Assembly (NCBI GenBank): GCA_039602395.1
Contig: JBCNJP010000010.1
Location: 30,197,414-30,261,413 of the forward strand
DNA length: 64,000 nucleotides
Source of the DNA: Deinandra increscens subsp. villosa
Taxonomy: Eukaryota > Streptophyta > Magnoliopsida > Asterales > Asteraceae
Direction of reading: 5' to 3'
A program made the translations under genes and the position numbers. Positions 59,363 through 64,000 of the stretch are shown one piece after another (the stretch's first letter is position 1; every line of letters begins with the position of its first letter). The notes under the pieces were generated by a model. The model made no database searches and was not told where the DNA came from. It was given only the letters and a program-made list of their open reading frames with translations.

Positions 59363-60341
59363 GGAAAATTGGACATATATAATCCTACCTATTCCTATTT
59401 GGCGGATAATAATCCCAAGTAATTTTTTGGCCAAAAACGATCCTTCCTTTACACCCTATTATTTCTAATAATCTTTCCGGTTAAAAAATTAACATCGTTA
59501 GTGTGAAGGACTAGTAATGTCATTATTGAAACTTGTTTTATTTAAATAAACTTGAAGGGTAAATAATGTCATTAACCTAAACTTGTTTTAATAATAATAA
59601 AAAAAAAACATACACTACGTTCATCTTCTTCCCCTCATCGCCGGTTCCTCTCGCCGCCGCCGGTTTCACCTCTTCCATCACATTCCACCACGTGGCGGCG
59701 GAGACCACCGCCTTCTCCACCTTGGCCCCCCACCACCTCATCCTCTGCTGCTGCATCGCCTCTCAAGACCGCTCCCAAAACCCTAGCGGCAAAAATCCGG
59801 CGAACCGCTACCTGCTCTGGCGACGACCTCCTCCAGTCCTCCTTCTCCGGCCAACAGTCTGGACCCCCAAACCCTAGCAACCGCTGCCTCACATCGTCTT
59901 CTTCCCCTCACATCGCCGTTCACCGACCTCACCCCCTTCCCTTCGAACGCCGACCTCAGCCCGATAGCGACCGACAATGAGGGTTCCGCTGCAAATCGCG
60001 AGCCCCGAGTTCGACTCTGTCCACGACGGTCAAGGAAACAAGAGGCAGTCGCCACCCGCACCTAGGGTTCCGCTGCGAACACCGGTGAGGAAGAACGATG
60101 TGGCCGGAACGGGATTTGGTTTGAGATACGGCGGGCGAGGAAACAGGGGGGGGGGGGTTGGGTTGTTTGTTTTGGGTTTTTTTTATTTAACGATCCTTCA
60201 CGTTAACGGTGTTAGTTCTTTTAACGGAAAGATTATTCGAAATAACAGGGTGTAAATGAAGGATCGTTTTTGGCCAAAAAATTACTTGGGATTATTATCC
60301 GCCAAATAGGAATAGGTAGGATTATATATGTCCAATTTTCC
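59363..60341. mobile_element. T2: 979-bp Mutator-like element with GC-rich cargo
   Basis: Inverted ends of about 148 bp, starting GGAAAATTGGACATATATAA on both sides and nearly identical over the first 100 bp. Target duplication of 9 bp: TTTCTAGAA (59354-59362) and TTTCCAGAA (60342-60350), one mismatch, placed exactly where R11 protease coding is split. Long inverted ends plus 9-bp duplication identify a Mutator-like element. No transposase. Confidence 0.9.
59620..60165 (+). other. T2 interior, GC-rich possible captured gene fragment
   Basis: C/G-rich DNA rich in CCG, GCC and CTC triplets, sharply unlike the surrounding AT-rich DNA and resembling the 5' end of a plant gene. Short ORFs exist on both strands (59692-59877 and 59977-60255 plus; 59783-60061 minus) but none is a recognisable protein. 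A G10 run lies near 60148. Gene capture, as in Pack-MULEs, is the likely origin (inference). Confidence 0.5.
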
Positions 60342-60350
60342 TTTCCAGAA

Positions 60351-60440
60351 TTTGCTTATTCCCTGTCATGTGGCAAGTGCATCCACTATCAACTACCCAT
60401 AGGATATTTTGGCCTTTATTTTGCACCTGCACACATCAGA
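60351..60440 (-). pseudogene. R11 pol start: protease active site
   Basis: Minus strand reads VDSGCTCHMTGNKQIL up to the T2 target duplication. It opens after TGTGCAGGTGCA, the same place and frame as the R6 pol start, just after the gag stop at 60446. Confidence 0.8.
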
Positions 60441-60445
60441 ATTGA

Positions 60446-62425
60446 TTAGTTTCTATAGGGGACCCAAGGCTGAGTGGTCTTGGGTCTACCATAAGCATCA
60501 TTATACTTATACTCCTTGAGTACTAAAGTATTTAGAACTGGAGCTTCATTAAGCAGATCATCATTGTCATAACTGAAGTTCTTATATTGAGTACTTGTTT
60601 GACTGAATCCTTCACTTTTGGTGATTTTCCTTTCAGCAATTTTTCTTTCCCTATAGTCCTTAAATTTTCTTTGCTTGTTGGTTATTTTCTTAGATTTTTC
60701 ATTTCTTTGATTAACCAACTTAGTTCTTTCAGGGGATTTAGAAAATCTTTGAGAAAAGTGTTTGTTTTTGCTTGAACTCTCCCCCTGAAGTGGAATAGTG
60801 TAATTTCCGTTTGAACTAGTAGCAAATTCAATTTCAGGTTGGTTAGACTTTTTGCTTCTTGAATAGTTTTCTCTAGAGGTGGTCTTTCCTCTAGAGGGAT
60901 TTCTTCTTCCTTGAGCTTCAAAGTGCTCAAACCCATCAGCAAAGTGTACATGTGGTCTCTGCTTTGGAGCAGTAGCTGATCTGGGTTGAATTTTGTTTTC
61001 TGGTTGAACTTGAGTTCGAGCGGAAGAGTATTCCCCTTGAACTTCAGCCAGAAAACGATTTTGGCTTAGAACAGAAAAACTTCCATTTTTATCATTACCA
61101 ATTAAAACCCTGTTGGAGTCAGATCCAAAATGCTTCATTCTGTAGCTTTTCACAGGTGAAATTCTTCCGGTGAGTTTCTTTTGAAAATTTGCCTTTGGTT
61201 GCAAAACAGGTTTTGGTTTCAAAAGTGGTTTGGTTTTACTCAATGGGTTGAACTGGCACACAGCAGCTAAGTGGCCTTGTTCACCACAGGACATGCATTC
61301 AACAGGTTTGGTTTCAAATCTTCTGGGAGACTCATGTTTGGTCACTTGGTTGAAAGTGAGTTGACCAAATCTTTGAGTTTGACTTCCCTTTGGTTGCTCA
61401 GGTTGCTTCCCTCCAACTTTTGAGTCTTTAGGCTCATAAATAGTTGGTGGTGGAACAGCAATTGAAGGTTTCAAAATGCTTGATTGGTCAGCTAATGTAG
61501 AAGCGCTTGCATTCAGTTTCTTTTGACACAACAATGTTTTCAAAACTTGACTGTAATGAAATGTCATCAACAGTAAGACTAAGTTTACATTCCGAATTCA
61601 AAGCTTCAATTGGTTTGATTACATGTGAGTATTCTAAGTGTGGTTCAACATTATTGTACCCAACACCTGCTTTACCATACATCCCTCCCATCCACAATTT
61701 CTCAGCCTTTTTATTTGCTGCTTGAAACTTGTCACAAGTAACAAAGCATCTTTTAGTTTGATATCAAGAACATCAATCTCAGCCTTAGCATCTTTAGTTT
61801 CATTTCTTGATTTATCAAGTTTTGACAGCAAGTCATCAAGCTGTGTTTCAAGAATTGAGTTGGTTTGTTTTAACTGTTCATACTTTTTGGTTAAGTTTTC
61901 AATTTTTGAAATGTATGAAGATTTGGTTTTCCTTAAACATTCCTTTACCTCATTTAGGTTTGAAACCTCATCAATCAAGTCAGTGTTGTGATTTCAATAC
62001 TTTGCCACTTGCTCTATGCAAGCAGGGCTACATAGGTTTTCTAAAACTTTCTCAGGGATAGAGTTTACCTGATCTAAGATGGAGTCTTGTTTGGCCATCA
62101 AGGCATGATTGATAGGCTCAAAATCAACAAAAAAATCTTTCCATTCAACACATGAGGTTTGATTGGCGACAACAGCAGCCACATTCTGGTGGTTTTGACT
62201 TCCGGTTGGCTTTGGTGGAGTAGGTTGATGACCTGAGTAGTTACCAAAATTATTGTTGTTTGATTTGTTTCCACCTTGATTCTTTCCTTGGACATGACCC
62301 TGATTTTGTCCTTCTCTTCTTGGCTGTGGGCATTCTTTTGCAAAATGACCAAGCTGATGACAATTATAGCACTTTACCTTGCTCTTGTCTAGGCCTATAT
62401 GAGTGCCCTTTGTTGATACCTGATA
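60446..62425 (-). pseudogene. R11 Gag, N terminus missing
   Basis: Minus strand from the R12 LTR: knuckle 1 CYNCHQLGHFAKEC (about 62330-62375), QP-rich stretch, CSPACIEQVAKY, coiled coil at 61640-61980 (YEQLKQTNSILETQLDDLLSKL), knuckle 2 CMSCGEQGHLAAVC near 61260-61300, basic tail and AWVPYRN-type end at TAA 60446. Two or three frame breaks (about 61980, 61600, 62100). Same domain order as R6 Gag. The R6 motif is present only as decayed versions (TTCTGGTTGA at 61008, TTCCCCTTGA at 61031). Confidence 0.85.
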
Positions 62426-62759
62426 TGTGCGTCGTGTGAAGTATCAAGCAAGATCAAGATCAAGTCAAACTAGGTCTGGCTGAACTAGGTCCGAACCTGA
62501 AGTTCGGACTGGCCGAACCTGAGGTTCGGCCAAAGCTCGGTCAGCTAGTATATATAGAGGTTTGGTCTTTGTAATTGAGTGTGTGGTGTGCGTGCAAGAT
62601 CTGTTAAGTGTGTGTTTCTGAGTATGTATACTCTGAGTCTATTTCTGAGTGTTTACTGGTTGTAAATGTTCTTTGTTGATCAATATATCAATCAGTTAAT
62701 TACGTTTCGATGTCCGATTAGCTAGATCGAGTAGACGATCCGATGCTCACGCATTTTCA
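62426..62759 (+). repeat. R12 5' LTR
   Basis: TGTGCGTCGTGTGAAG...CGCATTTTCA. Perfect motif pair CCGAACC-TGA-GGTTCGG at 62513-62529 and a near-perfect CCGAACC-TGA-AGTTCGG at 62491-62507, about 20 bp upstream of TATATATAG (62549-62557). The left end is set by comparison with R9 and by where R11 coding stops. Confidence 0.8.
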
Positions 62760-62761
62760 AG

Positions 62762-62773
62762 TGGTATCAGAGC
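62762..62773 (+). other. R12 primer-binding site
   Basis: TGGTATCAGAGC two bases after the LTR. Confidence 0.9.
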
Positions 62774-62989
62774 TTTCTAGTTCACTCTACTGATTTGTGG
62801 TTGCTATTTTCGGATTTTTGAAGCGTTTTTCGTGTTTCTCGAGATTGTCTTCGTGTTGTTCTTCACTTCTATCGAGTTTTTGGTGTCAAAATTGTTTCTA
62901 AATCACTTTCTATTGGTTTTATTGATCCACAGTAACGAGTTTCGTCAAAATCAGTCATTTTTCGCGCGTTTCAGATAAATGAGTTCGAA

Positions 62990-63269
62990 GTTCGGAGTTT
63001 CCTGATCAGGTTCGGAGTAACTGCTCCGAACTTGAAGTTCGGTCCATCTTCGGTGAGGGTTCGGAGCTGTCTCGGTCAGGGTTCGGACTAGTTTGGTCAA
63101 GTTCGGAGTTCAGTCACGTTCGGTCAAGGTTTGGAGGTAGTTCGGTGCTAGATCGGAGTGGTTGAAGAGTTCGGACAGTTCAAGTAGCTTCGGAGCTAGT
63201 TCGGATAGGGTTCGGACTTTGAATTTAAGTTCAGATAGAGTTCGGAGCTTGGTTATAGAGAGAGTTCGG
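62990..63269 (+). repeat. GTTCGG motif array in the R12 leader
   Basis: Thirteen exact GTTCGG in 280 bp (62990, 63010, 63037, 63059, 63081, 63101, 63118, 63140, 63169, 63199, 63210, 63240, 63264), irregularly spaced, mostly as AGTTCGG or GGTTCGG. Chance would give about 0.07 on one strand. Confidence 0.9.
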
Positions 63270-63294
63270 CCGACAGAATCTATTTTTTCAAACG

Positions 63295-64000
63295 ATGTGG
63301 AAATTTCACGCGTTTGCTGCAATGCAAAGTGCCATGCAAACCATGCTGAATTTTGACAATGAAATCGGAACAAGTCAGAAAGTTCCCAAATTGTTGAAGC
63401 TTGAAGATTACCAAAATTGGAAGAAATGATTTTCTGCTTACATAAGCACGAATGATATCGATTTGTGGATCCCGCTCAAGAAACTTTATCAACACCCAAC
63501 TGATGCGGGAGATTTCAAAGAAGTTCATACCTTTGATCTTGCTGAAAGAAAATCATATGAGCTTGAACAAAAAGCTTATGGTTATCTTACGATGGCATTA
63601 CCTACTGAGTTGCTTCATCAATTTAGCACTTGCAAGAAATCTAAGCAATTGTGGGATGCTTTATCAGCGAGATGTGAGGGTAATGATGACTACAAGAAGA
63701 GTCGAAAGAAGGTTTTGAACAAAGAGTTTGATAATTTCCAGAATTATGACAATGAAAATATTACTGCTCTTGTTTCAAGGTTGTCACATTTAATTAGTGA
63801 GTTAAAGGTTGTTGGAATTGAGAAAACTGATGCGGATTTGAAAGAAAAGATTTTGGAAGCTTTGCCAGAGAAATGGGAAAATTATGTTTTGCTACTCACG
63901 CATGACAAGGATTATTCTACAATGACATTTCATGAGCTTACTGGAAAACTTCATGCTCGAGAAATGGAAATGTTAAACTCAAAGAAGTCAACTGCTACTT
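63295..64000 (+). pseudogene. R12 Gag, N-terminal part
   Basis: Starts MWKFHAFAAMQSAMQ at 63295; the ATG sits where R3 and R5 begin MSDFQ, so this start is chosen by homology. One in-frame TGA at 63427-63429, otherwise open to the window end. Shows copia Gag core: DYQNWKK, LWIPLKKLYQ, MALPTELLHQF, LWDALSARCEGN, LKEKILEALPEKW, LHAREMEML. No zinc knuckle yet; it would lie beyond the edge. Closest in this window to R5 and R8 Gag. Confidence 0.85.

Larger units (their letters stand above)
58260..62425 (-). mobile_element. R11: Sirevirus-like copia fragment
   Basis: Second copy of the R6 lineage, minus strand, with gag (partly), protease and integrase. The 3' part (RT, RNase H, third ORF, LTR) was lost at the 58259/58260 join, and the 5' part is cut by the R12 LTR. 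Interrupted by T2. Where it overlaps R6 the proteins are plainly homologous. Confidence 0.85.
62426..64000 (+). mobile_element. R12: gag-only type copia retrotransposon, continues beyond window
   Basis: 5' LTR, primer site, motif array and the first 235 codons of Gag. Inserted in R11 gag. LTR end and leader resemble R9, Gag resembles R5, R3 and R8. Whether pol follows cannot be seen. Confidence 0.8.

Noticed and set aside
59692..60255. Host protein-coding gene in T2
   Set aside because: The frames are short, lie on both strands, cross into the inverted repeat and have no domain.

Overview
This window is plant heterochromatin made almost entirely of nested LTR retrotransposons, with no host gene that I can support. 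Every coding stretch is retroelement Gag or Pol, the tRNA-Met-type primer site TGGTATCAGAGC recurs, and the GC content is low. The organism is a dicot, probably Asteraceae (inference): the large third ORF of element R6 resembles, from memory, the ORF found downstream of copia pol in many Asteraceae gene predictions. I use the labels R1 to R12 for retrotransposons and T1 to T3 for DNA elements.

Layout. 1-1066: AT-rich spacer. R1 (1067 to about 4900, -): 3.1-kb Ty3/gypsy LTR plus a scrap of internal sequence. R2 (about 4900-9752, +): gypsy-like element with a tiny coiled-coil ORF; its 3' LTR carries two tRNA-like units. R3 (9753-38870, -): gag-only copia element, split by R4 (11100-14431, +, no coding capacity), R5 (15778-34551, +, gag-only) and T1 (34614-35519). 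R5 is itself split by R6 (18539-31142, -), a 12.6-kb copia element of Sirevirus type with gag, pol and a 1254-codon third ORF, and only single stop codons as damage. R7 (38871-42666, +): decayed gypsy gag-pol. R8 (42667-52254, -): gag-only copia element split by R9 (43077-47787, +, gag-only) and cut by R10 (52257-58259, -), a Tekay-type gypsy with a chromodomain whose LTR holds T3. R11 (58260-62425, -): a piece of a second Sirevirus-like copia element, holding T2 (59363-60341), a Mutator-like element with 9-bp target duplications. R12 (62426 to end, +): gag-only copia element running off the window.

How they fit together. R3, R5, R8, R9 and R12 share one plan: LTRs of about 330-360 bp, a primer site, a Gag-like frame (in R3, R5, R8 and R9 with two zinc-knuckle regions and a long coiled-coil part), no protease, integrase or reverse transcriptase, and, where the 3' half is visible (R3, R5, R8, R9 and also R4), a conserved 3' noncoding region with three short hairpin units. 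R6 and R11 carry the same two-knuckle Gag together with Pol, so that lineage is the likely helper (inference).

The most unusual signal is that each element has its own short motif. TGGTACG (R4, R5), GTTCGG/CCGAAC (R3, R9, R12) and GGTTCG (R8) form near-perfect inverted pairs in the LTR upstream of the TATA box and, where the leader is visible, dense direct arrays between the primer site and gag. R6 has TTCCGGTTGA about 24 times, through LTRs, noncoding DNA and all three ORFs. This recalls the family-specific motif arrays read by VANC anti-silencing proteins of VANDAL transposons and is the best candidate here for an undescribed system.
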